A stretch of 64,000 nt of DNA from Halopseudomonas pelagia (GTDB taxonomy: Bacteria > Pseudomonadota > Gammaproteobacteria > Pseudomonadales > Pseudomonadaceae). The DNA is taken from contig NZ_CP033116.1 in NCBI RefSeq assembly GCF_009497895.1, forward strand, positions 2,356,001 to 2,420,000. The letters are read 5' to 3'. A program made the position numbers and the translations under genes. The notes under the pieces are model-generated. The model did not search any database. It was not told the origin of the DNA and worked only from the letters and a program-made list of their open reading frames with translations. Position 1 is the first letter of the stretch. The number at the start of each line of letters is the position of its first letter. Shown here in pieces: positions 45,291 to 54,730 of this stretch.

Positions 45291-46171
45291 TGGCCCACCT
45301 CCTGTTGTCTCAACTGGCTGCTCAGAGCATCGTCATCCGGCGGCGGGAAGCCGAGAGAGCGGGCAACCTGAGCGTTACTGAGAACGGAAAAATATCGTGG
45401 GTAGCTGATCACGCCGCCGCGCCAGGGCGCATCGAGTAAATCATCGACGCTCTGCGCCATCTGCTCAGGTGTGCTGTAGGTGGTACTCAGGCTGCCGGCA
45501 TTGATAAAAGGGGCGCTTGGGCCGATCAGCACTTTGTTACGGGTGTAGCTGCTGAGCAAAATGGTCTTCAGATTGTCCGCGTTGTAGATATTCGGATCGT
45601 CCAGGGCAACCAGCACGTCGCTGCGATCAAGCAGATCGATCATCTGCCTGCCAAGTTGCGCCTGTTTGTTGAGAGGCATACTGACCAGGTTCAGCCCGAG
45701 AGCTGCAGCGGATTGCTCCCATTCAGCCAGTTGTGCTTGATGCTGCGGTGTAAACAGCGCACCGATATTTTCTATTCTGGGTATCAGTAGTTGCGCCAGT
45801 CGCAGTTGCCTGGACGGTGCAGGGTTGGCCAGCAATATCTGCACCGACTTTGCCGGGGACGATTTCCCAAGATCGGGCAGACTGCTGCGGCTGATATAGG
45901 TAGCGATGGTTGGCGTATCAAGCTTCTGGTTGAGCCGCCATTGCAGGCTGCGACTGCCCATGGTTATGAGGCGGGAGGCATCGGGGGCAGAGCTTGAACT
46001 GGCAAGGCTGTGGACCAATACGTCATCGTAGCGGCGCTGTTCGCGCAGACGTTCGACGAACTCTTCGGTCAGGCTGCTAGGCTCGGGAATGACCACCAGC
46101 AGGGTGTCGGCACGGGCGACTGCGCAGACCAGCATGCAGCAACCAATCAGCAGCAGGCGAAGGCGATTCAT
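45287..46171 (-). CDS. Periplasmic binding protein (ABC_sub_bind type) coupled to hybrid kinase
   Basis: Protein of 294 residues with a signal peptide (about 1-21, cleavage after A-R-A). The body has the type I periplasmic-binding layout with repeated Rossmann-like halves and motifs such as N-I-G-A-L-F-T-P and D-V-L-V-A-L-D-D-P-N-I-Y-N, as in the ABC_sub_bind family (PF04392). No ABC permease or ATPase gene is nearby. Instead it is sandwiched between a TonB receptor and a hybrid kinase it overlaps by 4 nt, so it probably senses a solute for that kinase. ATG 46171 puts the signal peptide at the start; ATG 46210 is in frame. Confidence 0.8.
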   Translation of the reverse strand: MNRLRLLLIGCCMLVCAVARADTLLVVIPEPSSLTEEFVERLREQRRYDDVLVHSLASSSSAPDASRLITMGSRSLQWRLNQKLDTPTIATYISRSSLPDLGKSSPAKSVQILLANPAPSRQLRLAQLLIPRIENIGALFTPQHQAQLAEWEQSAAALGLNLVSMPLNKQAQLGRQMIDLLDRSDVLVALDDPNIYNADNLKTILLSSYTRNKVLIGPSAPFINAGSLSTTYSTPEQMAQSVDDLLDAPWRGGVISYPRYFSVLSNAQVARSLGFPPPDDDALSSQLRQQEVGQ

Positions 46172-46271
46172 CGCCCAGGTGCCTTGGTGATTGGTCTCTT
46201 CATGCGACATTCCCTGTCTAGTGCTCTATCTATACGCAACAGCGATCGCTGCTGCGGATTGCTATGGTGCC

Positions 46272-48467
46272 TCAGAAATTGAGCTCGGCACTAAGATAAT
46301 AATGGCTGGGGCTATTAAACTGATTTTCCGGCCAGGTCAGGCCCTCGTCATCCAGGCGGTACTGCCAGGTCAATGCCAGGTTGAGACTGCTTGAGTTGCT
46401 TAAATCAAAGCGCTTGGCAATGCGACTGTCAAGCCGCTCGAAGCGACGCTCATTGAGCATGTCGGCGCCGTAGTAAATCAGGCTGCTTTCAATCTTGCCT
46501 GGCCATTGTCGCAGCCAGGCCGCAGAGCCACTGTTACGGGCTGTCAGGCGCTGGTCGAGCCTGTTGGAGGCTACGAAATCGACGTATGCATAGGTCAGTC
46601 GCAAACGGTCGTCGTTCGTCAGTTTCCAGTCGAGTTGGGATTCAGCACCGGTGAAGCGCGAAAAGCTGCTGTTGTCGGGTACGAAATTCACGATCTGCAA
46701 AGGCTGGCTGATCATGTTACGAATTTCGTCATAAAAGCCTTTTATGTCGATGGACAGACCCAGTTGATGGAAGTAACCATTGTAGCCAACCTCGTATGAA
46801 CGCATCTCTTCCTGTTTGAGGTTGCCGGGGCCTTTCGCGACTGCGTAATACTGATTGCTGCCTGAAACGGGGCCGCTGAGGTTGTCGGCGGTGTAGGTCC
46901 ATTGGGCGTTGTTTTCATACATGTCAGGTGAGCGCACGGCTTCGGAGTACACTGCTCGCAGGCTGTGGGTGGGTTGGATAAAAAAATGCGCGGCGATCCT
47001 GGGCGAGAGGGAGAAGCCACTCAGTTTATCTTCTTCGGCCATTACACCAGCATGTAATAGCCAGCGGTGGTGAGGCCGATATTCAATGTTGCCGAATAGC
47101 TGGCCTATGTGATTATTGACCTGCCCGCCGAACAACGTGTCGGAGTCTGCCTGGTCGTATCGCATGCTGCCGCCGAACACGGTCCGCAGGTTATCGGCGA
47201 GCTGCATGGTGTTCTGTATCTCTACTTCATATCGCGTTTCACGGAGGTTTTCATTCAAGTCCCAGCACGCCGGCTCGCCATTGCGCGCGGCGGCGTGTTC
47301 AGCCACTACGCCCTCGATCACCGGCCAGTACTCTTCAGGCATGTTGTCGCGAGTCATCAGATAGTTTTTCGCAAATACCGGATCACCCCACACGCCGTTC
47401 TTATCGGTCAAAATGTCGTTGATCCGCCGTGGGAAAACACTCCCGAGCTGATAAAGCTCGCGCAACTCTGGCGAAAACACTATTGGTGAATCGCATGCAC
47501 GCCAGTCAGCCAGGCGCTCCATATGTTGCACATAGGTTTTGATGTCAAGACGATGGTCAGCCGACAAATCGTTTTTCCAGTGAAGCTGCGCAAAGTAGTC
47601 GCGCGACGTCATATCCGAATCAGGGTTGTGTGACAGTATCGTCTGGTCATAAAGAAATGGGCTGTCTTCTACCCCTTCGGCCAGTACCGAATAGTCATTT
47701 GCACGTTGGCTGGTTCCCTCTTTTGCGCCGAATTGCCAGCTCAGACTCTGGCTGGCTGATAAAGTGGTGTCACCGAGCATATTGAAGGCGTTGAGACGTC
47801 TGCCGTCGCGAAAGTCATTGCCCTCATCATCGGAGTCAAAACCGCTGTCCTCCTTGCCAAATACGCTGAGGCGGGCCAGGCTGTTGCCGAATTTGAAGCC
47901 CTGACTGCCATACAGATCCTTTACGCCGCGGTCACCTTGGGTGATTTTCAGGCGTGTACCCTGGGCCAATTCCGGGCGCGTGGAAATAATATTGATCACG
48001 CCCATCAGCGCGTTGGCGCCATAGGTGACGGTATTCGGCCCGCGAAACACTTCGATGCGCTCGATGTCTTCAATCGCCAGGGGAATGTCAGTCCAGTCCA
48101 CGGTGGCCAAACCGGGGCGATACACCGATCTGCCATCGACCAGCACCTGCATGCGACGCGCTTCAGTCGTGTTGGTGCCATGGTAGTTCACGTTGGCACT
48201 ATGTCCGGAGAGGTAGCCCACCTTCATACCCGGCACCAGGCGCAGTATCTCGGGAATGTCCCGGGCTCCGCTGGCGCGGATCAAGTCGCGATCGATAACG
48301 GTCATGCTGCCCGGCACTTCAGCCGGCGACTGCTTGAGTCGGGTGGCGCTGAGTACCGAAGGCAGTTCGGTGTCGCCAAGGGTCAAATCATCCATTGCAG
48401 TAGCAGGAGTGCTGGCGAGCATGCATAGCAGCGGCAATAAAGGATACTTCAAATGTGATGCCATCAT
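46272..48467 (-). CDS. TonB-dependent outer-membrane receptor
   Basis: Protein of 731 residues with signal peptide (1-24, A-T-A), a plug domain (about 38-155, with V-L-V-D-G-R-S-V-Y and Y-G-A-N-A-L-M-G-V-I-N-I-I) and a 22-strand barrel ending in the C-terminal phenylalanine typical of outer-membrane proteins. It lacks the N-terminal signalling extension of FecA-type transducers. It is the first gene of a three-gene operon with a binding protein and a hybrid kinase. The ligand is not predictable: siderophore, cobalamin and other metal complexes are all possible. Confidence 0.9.
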   Translation of the reverse strand: MMASHLKYPLLPLLCMLASTPATAMDDLTLGDTELPSVLSATRLKQSPAEVPGSMTVIDRDLIRASGARDIPEILRLVPGMKVGYLSGHSANVNYHGTNTTEARRMQVLVDGRSVYRPGLATVDWTDIPLAIEDIERIEVFRGPNTVTYGANALMGVINIISTRPELAQGTRLKITQGDRGVKDLYGSQGFKFGNSLARLSVFGKEDSGFDSDDEGNDFRDGRRLNAFNMLGDTTLSASQSLSWQFGAKEGTSQRANDYSVLAEGVEDSPFLYDQTILSHNPDSDMTSRDYFAQLHWKNDLSADHRLDIKTYVQHMERLADWRACDSPIVFSPELRELYQLGSVFPRRINDILTDKNGVWGDPVFAKNYLMTRDNMPEEYWPVIEGVVAEHAAARNGEPACWDLNENLRETRYEVEIQNTMQLADNLRTVFGGSMRYDQADSDTLFGGQVNNHIGQLFGNIEYRPHHRWLLHAGVMAEEDKLSGFSLSPRIAAHFFIQPTHSLRAVYSEAVRSPDMYENNAQWTYTADNLSGPVSGSNQYYAVAKGPGNLKQEEMRSYEVGYNGYFHQLGLSIDIKGFYDEIRNMISQPLQIVNFVPDNSSFSRFTGAESQLDWKLTNDDRLRLTYAYVDFVASNRLDQRLTARNSGSAAWLRQWPGKIESSLIYYGADMLNERRFERLDSRIAKRFDLSNSSSLNLALTWQYRLDDEGLTWPENQFNSPSHYYLSAELNF

Positions 48468-48613
48468 TTTGCGACCATTCAGGTTCTTGTCGGCCCATCT
48501 TACCCAGAGGCGGCTTTTTTACCACCTTTGGGCAACTGATTTATCGGCAGCGCCCCATTTAGCCTTAGCACGATTTATACTGCGCCTATCAATCACTGTT
48601 CCAAGGATCTCAG

Positions 48614-49660
48614 ATGACCGATTACAAGACGCCTGTCTGCATACTGGGTGGCGGTAGTTTCGGCACGACGCTGGCAGGACTGATGGCTGCAGAAGGTGTA
48701 CCTGTCACCCTGTGGCTGCGGGATGAAAAGGTAGCCGAGGAAATCAACCGACTGCACGAGAATCGTCGCTACATGCCGGGTTTCAAGCTTGATCCGCGGC
48801 TGACGGTGAGCACTGATATGCAAATGGCAGTGGCTAATGCCGAACTGGTGTTTCTAGCCATTCCCAGCAGCGCTTTTCGCTCGGTGCTCAAGGACATCGG
48901 ACCGGCTCTGGCCGGCAAGGGCGTGATCAGTACCACCAAGGGTATCGAACAGCCAGGCTTCCTGATGATGAGCGATATCGCCGCTGAAGAAGCGCCAGAG
49001 GCCCGCGTTGCTGTGCTCTCCGGTCCCAATCTGGCCAAGGAGATGGCGGCCGGTGAGTTGACCGCCACTGTGGTAGCGAGCGATGACCAGGCGCTCTGTG
49101 CCCAGGTGCAGGGCGTGCTGGGCAGCAAGCGCTTGCGCGTGTACGCCAGTCAGGATCGATACGGCGTAGAGCTGGGCGGCGCATTGAAAAACGTCTATGC
49201 GATCATTTCCGGCATGGCAGCCGCGATGGGTATGGGCGAGAACACCCGGAGCATGTTGATTACCCGTTCGTTGGCGGAAATGAGTCGCTTCGCCGTGCAT
49301 ATGGGTGCCAATCCGCTGACCTTCCTGGGCCTGGCCGGTGTGGGCGATCTGATTGTGACCTGTATGTCGCCGTTGTCGCGTAATTACCAGGTGGGATTTG
49401 CGCTGGGGCAGGGTAAAACACTGGAGGAGGCGGTTGCCCAGTTGGGGCAAGTGGCCGAAGGCGTTAATACGTTGCGAGTACTGCGGCAGAAGTCCGAGGA
49501 AGAGGGTGTTTACATGCCGCTGGTAGCGGGCTTGCATGCAATCCTGTTCGAACAGCAGCCGCTGGCGGCGGTTATCAGTCGCCTGATGAGCGCTGAACAG
49601 AAGCACGATGTGGAGTTTGCCGCATTCATGTCCACTACAGCGGTGCAGGAGAAACCTTGA
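48614..49660 (+). CDS. gpsA: Glycerol-3-phosphate dehydrogenase (NAD(P)+)
   Basis: Protein of 348 residues that reduces dihydroxyacetone phosphate to sn-glycerol-3-phosphate for phospholipid synthesis. Nucleotide-binding G-G-G-S-F-G-T-T lies at about 12-19, the catalytic-lysine region G-G-A-L-K-N-V-Y-A near 190-200, and the family motif [12 protein letters not shown] follows. ATG 48614 has AAGGA upstream. First gene of a tight gpsA-DUF4389-sixA operon. Confidence 0.96.
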   Translation: MTDYKTPVCILGGGSFGTTLAGLMAAEGVPVTLWLRDEKVAEEINRLHENRRYMPGFKLDPRLTVSTDMQMAVANAELVFLAIPSSAFRSVLKDIGPALAGKGVISTTKGIEQPGFLMMSDIAAEEAPEARVAVLSGPNLAKEMAAGELTATVVASDDQALCAQVQGVLGSKRLRVYASQDRYGVELGGALKNVYAIISGMAAAMGMGENTRSMLITRSLAEMSRFAVHMGANPLTFLGLAGVGDLIVTCMSPLSRNYQVGFALGQGKTLEEAVAQLGQVAEGVNTLRVLRQKSEEEGVYMPLVAGLHAILFEQQPLAAVISRLMSAEQKHDVEFAAFMSTTAVQEKP

Positions 49661-49974
49661 TGAGTAAACTGAATCAATCCGTCGGCTCGGCCGATTTCTG
49701 GCTGCGCCTGCTCTATACCTTGCTCTTGGCGCTCGCCTGGCAGGTTACGGAGTTGCTGTTGATAGCGGTAGTGATACTCCAGATCGGCTACCGAGTGTTC
49801 ACTGCCAAGGCTGACCCCAGGTTGGCTGAGTTCGGCAGTAGCTTGTCGGCGTACGCCGCGCAGATCGGCCGCTACGTTACCGGCGCGTCGGAGCAGAAAC
49901 CCTGGCCGTTCATGGAATGGCCAACGGACAACACGGCGGCACCTGTCTCTGAAGCGCCCGCCGAGAAAATATGA
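49660..49974 (+). CDS. DUF4389 membrane protein
   Basis: Small protein of 104 residues with one long or two short hydrophobic segments (about 14-48), of the DUF4389 type. The ATG shares a base with the gpsA stop codon (TGATG), with GGAG upstream. Conserved place between gpsA and sixA in pseudomonads suggests a link to membrane lipid or stress functions, but no role is known. Confidence 0.82.
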   Translation: MSKLNQSVGSADFWLRLLYTLLLALAWQVTELLLIAVVILQIGYRVFTAKADPRLAEFGSSLSAYAAQIGRYVTGASEQKPWPFMEWPTDNTAAPVSEAPAEKI

Positions 49975-50441
49975 AGATCTGGATTCTGCGCCATGGTCAG
50001 GCGGAAGGGTTGGCGCCCAGCGATGAGTTGCGAGCATTGACCGACGAAGGTCGTGAAGAGGTGCAGGTGATGGCGGCGCAATTGGCCGGCCAATCCCTGG
50101 ATGCCGTTCTGGCCAGCCCTTACCTGCGCGCCCAGCAAACAGCTCAGATTGTGCAGCAGCAGACACAACTGCGCCGTGGCGTGGCCACAGTGGCTTGGCT
50201 GACTCCGGATGATGACCCGCGCCGGGTGCTGGATTTCCTTGCTGAGCGCGCGGAACAGAACTTGTTGCTGGTTAGCCACCAACCCTTGGTCAGCCAGTTG
50301 ATCAGCCTGCTGGTCGAGGGTAATCGGGCAGGGCACTACCCAATGCCAACCGCCGGACTGGCGTGCATCGAACTGGACCTCCCCGCTGCCGGTCTGGGTC
50401 AACTGCGGCTCCTGACCAGCCCGGCCGATCTGCTTAACTGA
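49971..50441 (+). CDS. sixA: Phosphohistidine phosphatase SixA
   Basis: Protein of 156 residues of the histidine phosphatase branch. The catalytic R-H-G motif is at residues 7-9 (I-L-R-H-G-Q-A) and the second histidine in L-V-S-H-Q-P-L. SixA dephosphorylates phosphohistidines, for example on phosphotransferase and phosphorelay proteins. The ATG overlaps the stop of the DUF4389 gene by 4 nt. Confidence 0.9.
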   Translation: MKIWILRHGQAEGLAPSDELRALTDEGREEVQVMAAQLAGQSLDAVLASPYLRAQQTAQIVQQQTQLRRGVATVAWLTPDDDPRRVLDFLAERAEQNLLLVSHQPLVSQLISLLVEGNRAGHYPMPTAGLACIELDLPAAGLGQLRLLTSPADLLN

Positions 50442-50613
50442 TCACGCAACCAGTACACGGGGCGGCCGATATGCCCTTTATTGCGTGCTTCTTCTATCTT
50501 GTCGAGGGGGTGGCTAGATGGGATAGTGTTCATTCATACGGGTGAGCAACGTTACCAGTAGGTATTGCAGTGCAGCTTATCTCATAAAAAACAATCAGAA
50601 CCGAGGTGCCGTC

Positions 50614-52296
50614 ATGGGAGATCAGGTCAGGCTGACCGTGTCATCTGCGCTGGAAGCCTTCTACCAGCGAGAGGCAAAGCATCCGGAGAAAATCTATCTG
50701 GTCCAGCCCTTGCCCGACGGGCAGGTCGAAGAGATCAGTTGGGGGCAGGCTGGTGAGCAGGCTCGACGGGTGGCGGCTTACCTGCGCAGCCTGGATTTTC
50801 CCGAGCGCAGTCATATCGCCCTGGTCTCGAAGAACTGCGCGCACTGGATAATCGCTGACCTGGCGATCTGGATGGCAGGGCATGTCTCCGTTCCGCTGTA
50901 CCCGAACCTGACCGCCGACTCGGCGCGCCAGATTCTTGAACACTCGGAAGCGCGAGCGGTGTTCATCGGGAAGCTCGATGATTGGCAAAGCATGCGTCCT
51001 GGCATGCCGCCAAACTTGCCCATGCTCGGGTTGCCGCTGGCGCCAGAAGACCCGCAGTTGCTCGGTTGGCAGTCTTTGCTGCAAGCCAATGAGCCCATGC
51101 AAGGCGAGCCGCTACCTGATCCAGAGCAACTGGCAACGATCATCTATACCTCCGGCACTACCGGGATGCCCAAGGGCGTCATGCTCAGTTTCGCCAGCAT
51201 GTATTTTTCTGCTAACAACTGCCTGCGTTTGTTCAATATCAGCGACGCCGACCGGTTGATGTCCTATCTCCCGCTATGTCACGTTGCCGAACGCCAGTTT
51301 GTCGAGGTGGCTTCGCTGTTGGCGGGGGAGACCGTGTTTTTCGCCGATACCCTGGCGAGCTTCCAGCGTGATATGCAGCGCGCTCGACCCACGGTGTTTT
51401 TTGGCGTGCCGCGTATCTGGGTCAAATTCCATATGGGGGTTATCAGTAAAATTCCCGCAGCTTTGTTGGATAAGCTGTTGAAAATACCGGTAATTGGTCG
51501 AGTGATGGCGCGTAAGGTGCTGACTGGTTTGGGGCTTGATCAGATTCGTTATGCGGTATGCGGTGCCGCGCCAGTGGCCGACACCACGCTGGCCTGGTAC
51601 AGGCGTCTTGGCTTGAGCATCGCCGAGGTGTACGGCATGACCGAGAACTGTGGTTACTCGCACCTGGGGCGGCCCAGCCGGGTCAAGCCAGGTTGGATCG
51701 GGTTGCCCAATCCTGGCGTGGAAAGTCGTCTTTCGCCAGAAGGCGAGCTGCAGGTACGTAGCAATGCAACCATGCTGGGCTATTTTAAAGAGCCGGAGAA
51801 AACCGCAGAAACGCTTACCGAAGACGGTTTCCTGCGCACCGGTGACGTAGGCGAGATCGATAACGAAGGCTTTCTTCGCCTGACCGGGCGTATCAAGGAT
51901 ATTTTCAAGACTTCCAAAGGCAAGTATGTGGCGCCGGCGCCGATCGAAAACTTGCTCGCTGCGCACAGTCGCGTAGAGCAGGTCTGTGTGGTCGGGAATA
52001 ACCTCGGTCAACCCTTGGCGTTGGTGCAACTGTCAGAGGCTGGTCAGCAGGAAGCGCAAGGCAGTCGTGAACAGCTTTCTAAAGATTTCAGCGAGTTACT
52101 GGATAATGTTAATGCGAAAGTCGAGCGTCATGAGCAGCTCAGTTGCCTGGTGATCGTGGAAGATGATTGGACAATCGAGAATGGTTTTATGACGCCGACC
52201 CTGAAGATCAAGCGCAATGTCGTGGAAGCGACCTACCAGGACCAGTTCGAATTATGGTCGGTGAGTGGGCACCGGGTGCTCTGGCAAGGCCAGTAA
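50614..52296 (+). CDS. Long-chain acyl-CoA synthetase family protein
   Basis: Protein of 560 residues, AMP-binding family of the long-chain (FAA1/FadD15-like) type. The ATP motif is Y-T-S-G-T-T-G-M-P-K-G near 175-185; Y-G-M-T-E-N-C-G-Y, T-G-D-V-G-E-I-D, and the long-chain hallmark G-R-I-K-D-I-F-K-T-S-K-G-K-Y-V-A-P are present. It should activate fatty acids to acyl-CoA or acyl-AMP. ATG 50614 has GAGG upstream; an in-frame start at 50542 lacks support. A hotdog thioesterase gene starts 28 nt downstream and may form an operon with it. Confidence 0.9.
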   Translation: MGDQVRLTVSSALEAFYQREAKHPEKIYLVQPLPDGQVEEISWGQAGEQARRVAAYLRSLDFPERSHIALVSKNCAHWIIADLAIWMAGHVSVPLYPNLTADSARQILEHSEARAVFIGKLDDWQSMRPGMPPNLPMLGLPLAPEDPQLLGWQSLLQANEPMQGEPLPDPEQLATIIYTSGTTGMPKGVMLSFASMYFSANNCLRLFNISDADRLMSYLPLCHVAERQFVEVASLLAGETVFFADTLASFQRDMQRARPTVFFGVPRIWVKFHMGVISKIPAALLDKLLKIPVIGRVMARKVLTGLGLDQIRYAVCGAAPVADTTLAWYRRLGLSIAEVYGMTENCGYSHLGRPSRVKPGWIGLPNPGVESRLSPEGELQVRSNATMLGYFKEPEKTAETLTEDGFLRTGDVGEIDNEGFLRLTGRIKDIFKTSKGKYVAPAPIENLLAAHSRVEQVCVVGNNLGQPLALVQLSEAGQQEAQGSREQLSKDFSELLDNVNAKVERHEQLSCLVIVEDDWTIENGFMTPTLKIKRNVVEATYQDQFELWSVSGHRVLWQGQ

Positions 52297-52324
52297 GCTA
52301 ACGCATCAGTATCTAGGAGGAAGA

Positions 52325-52750
52325 ATGGCTGCTATCTGGCACCAGAAAGTCGATCTTGAAGAACTCAACAAGCCGGGCGAGCATATCAACTCGCTGCTCG
52401 ATATCCGCTTTGAGGACGTGGGTGATGATTGGATCACCGCCAGTATGCCAGTGGACGCACGCACCCATCAGCCCTACGGCATATTGCATGGGGGTGCCTC
52501 GGTGGTGTTGGCAGAGTCGCTCGGCAGTACCGCATCCTATCTGTGCATCGACAACAGCACATCGTATTGCGTGGGTCTGGAAGTCAATGCCAATCATCTC
52601 AAGGCGGTACGCAGTGGCCGTGTGACAGCCCTGGCCAAGCCGATCCATCTGGGGCGTACCACTCACGTATGGGACATTCGGCTGCACAATGCTGCGGACC
52701 AACTGACCTGTATTGCTCGGTTGACGATGGCTGTGGTGCCGGTCAGATAA
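52325..52750 (+). CDS. PaaI-type hotdog thioesterase
   Basis: Protein of 141 residues with the hotdog-fold catalytic region G-I-L-H-G-G-A-S-V-V-L-A-E (about 58-70), where H-G-G and the glutamate are the working residues, as in EntH/MenI-type acyl-CoA thioesterases. It probably hydrolyses aryl- or acyl-CoA esters. ATG 52325 has a strong AGGAGG. Located just after an acyl-CoA synthetase, which suggests paired loading and release of CoA thioesters. Confidence 0.9.
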   Translation: MAAIWHQKVDLEELNKPGEHINSLLDIRFEDVGDDWITASMPVDARTHQPYGILHGGASVVLAESLGSTASYLCIDNSTSYCVGLEVNANHLKAVRSGRVTALAKPIHLGRTTHVWDIRLHNAADQLTCIARLTMAVVPVR

Positions 52751-52874
52751 GACCTTATGCCAGGTCATTCATGGGCTCTGCATTACTTGTCTCGCATTCA
52801 GTGGTGGCATAGATTGCCCGCCGGTACTGCGGTCCAGGCTGCGATTTTCTGTATCCCACCCATAGGATTCTGTC

Positions 52875-53738
52875 ATGAGCGTGAGTAGTCACGAAGTTCG
52901 ATTTTCCCTGCCGTCACTAGAGGTTGCTGCCAAGGTCTGGGGTAACCCTGACGGCTTGCCAGTGATCGGTTTGCATGGATGGCTGGATAACGCTGCCACC
53001 TTTGACCGGATCGCGCCGTTGCTGAATGATGTACATCTGGTAGCGCTCGACCTACCGGGTCACGGGTTGTCCGGGCACATGCCGGCGGCGGGCTACAGCC
53101 TGTGGCAGCAAGCCGCGACCGTGTTGCAGGTGGCCGAGAATCTGGGCTGGAAACGCTTTGCGCTGCTTGGCCATTCCATGGGCGCGATTATCAGTGGGGT
53201 GCTGGCCGGCAGCCTGCCTGAGCGGATCATGGGTGCCTGCCTGATCGATGGCCTGCTGCCATTTACCTCCGAAGCCGAGGATGCACCCAAACAGATGGCG
53301 CGTTTCTTCGCTGCCAGCCTGGCACTGGAGAGCAAGCGCAAACCGGTTTACGACAGTGTCGACAACGCCATTCAAGCGCGGGCCAAGGGCAGTAATACGG
53401 ATATCAGCCATGAGGCGGTGAAGATACTTGTGGAGCGCGGGTTGATGCCGGACAACGGCGGCTGGACCTGGCGCACCGATCCGCAGCTCATGCTGCCTTC
53501 ACCCATGCGCTTCACCAGCAACCATGCTGTGGCGTTTATTGAGGCCATCACCTCGCCGACCTGCCTGGTACTGGCCAACCAGGGCGTAATGCATAAACAC
53601 CCTCAAGTGCTGGACCGTATCGAACGCTTTCAGAATATCGAGTTGCATCAATTGGACGGGGGGCATCACCTGCATCTTGAGGAACCAGCTGCGGAAGTCG
53701 CAACGATATTTGACAGTTTTTTCAGAAAGCTGACTTGA
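52875..53738 (+). CDS. Alpha/beta hydrolase
   Basis: Protein of 287 residues with the alpha/beta-hydrolase nucleophile elbow G-H-S101-M-G, oxyanion motif H-G-W-L-D-N near 34-39, D-L-P-G-H-G-L-S, and a catalytic histidine in D-G-G-H-H-L-H. It lacks a signal peptide, so it acts in the cytosol. It resembles esterase/MhpC-like proteins; the substrate is unknown. Same strand as the thioesterase but 124 nt downstream. Confidence 0.88.
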   Translation: MSVSSHEVRFSLPSLEVAAKVWGNPDGLPVIGLHGWLDNAATFDRIAPLLNDVHLVALDLPGHGLSGHMPAAGYSLWQQAATVLQVAENLGWKRFALLGHSMGAIISGVLAGSLPERIMGACLIDGLLPFTSEAEDAPKQMARFFAASLALESKRKPVYDSVDNAIQARAKGSNTDISHEAVKILVERGLMPDNGGWTWRTDPQLMLPSPMRFTSNHAVAFIEAITSPTCLVLANQGVMHKHPQVLDRIERFQNIELHQLDGGHHLHLEEPAAEVATIFDSFFRKLT

Positions 53739-53890
53739 CCCTGGACCGTCAGACGCAAATGATCAATACCAACAGCGGCTTGGTCTACAGTATCCATCAG
53801 CGGCGAGGGGAGAGCGCCTTACCAATATAATGCTGCTGAGTAGTGTATGGTCCCATGTGCCCCGTTCTGAGGGTGCCAACAGGAGATTGA

Positions 53891-54715
53891 ATGCCCTTTT
53901 TTCTACCCACCCTCGGTTTTGCTGGCCTTTTGCTTTGTGTGCTGGCCCGGCCCGCGGCCGCAGATGAACTGTCAGAGCGCCTTGTGCTGAGCGCCTTTCC
54001 TGGTGCAACGCTGGTGGATTCTTCCAACGAAGCGGCTGTCGACCATGCGGTGGTGATGGGCAGTATTCGGCGCATCAACAATCAGCTACGCGCGGAGCGT
54101 GAAGTAAGAACCACGGGCGAGCTGATCCGTGCCACCTATCGGATACCCGACCCACATGATCGCCATGAAGCATTTGAACATGCCAAGGAGCAATTGTTGG
54201 CTCAGCCAGGCAGCATGCTGTTTTTCTGCCAGGGCCGGGAGTGTGGCAGTAGCAGCTTGTGGGCGAATCAGGTGTTGAACAATTCGACCTTGTATGGCCC
54301 GGAAGATAACCAGGCCTATCTGGTCATGCAGTTGGATAGCGAACCACAACGATTTGTCAGCTTGTATGCGATTACCCGCGGCAATCGGCGGGTATATCTG
54401 CATGTCGAACAGTTCACTCCTGAACAGCCGGTGGCTGAAACGCTCTACCCCACGCCGGCTACCATGCTCAAATTGTTGCATGCGGAGGGCCAACTGGTGA
54501 TTCCGGCAAACCATGCCGCGGATCCGGAAACAGCGCAGGCCTGGGTCAATCTGATCAACCGCATGCTGCGTTCCGATACCCGTCTGCGGATATCGGTCAA
54601 CGGTGATCAGGCGCCTGCGGTAACCCGGCAACTGGTGGAGCTGGGAATACGTAGCCAGCGCCTGGAAGTGGGCGAAGCACTTCCCTTAGGCGCCATTTTG
54701 ATCATCAAGCTCTGA
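53891..54715 (+). CDS. DUF4892 domain periplasmic protein
   Basis: Protein of 274 residues with a signal peptide (about 1-24, ending A-A-A) and a DUF4892-type body. An L-F-F-C-Q-G-R-E-C-G motif (about 113-122) and a C-terminal half with an OmpA-like flavour (I-S-V-N-G-D-Q, V-E-L-G-I-R-S-Q-R) are seen. The two cysteines in F-C-Q-G-R-E-C could form a disulfide. Exported, function unknown. ATG 53891 follows AGGAGA. Convergent with the penicillin acylase gene. Confidence 0.82.
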   Translation: MPFFLPTLGFAGLLLCVLARPAAADELSERLVLSAFPGATLVDSSNEAAVDHAVVMGSIRRINNQLRAEREVRTTGELIRATYRIPDPHDRHEAFEHAKEQLLAQPGSMLFFCQGRECGSSSLWANQVLNNSTLYGPEDNQAYLVMQLDSEPQRFVSLYAITRGNRRVYLHVEQFTPEQPVAETLYPTPATMLKLLHAEGQLVIPANHAADPETAQAWVNLINRMLRSDTRLRISVNGDQAPAVTRQLVELGIRSQRLEVGEALPLGAILIIKL

Positions 54716-54730
54716 CCCATAAACGCCGCC

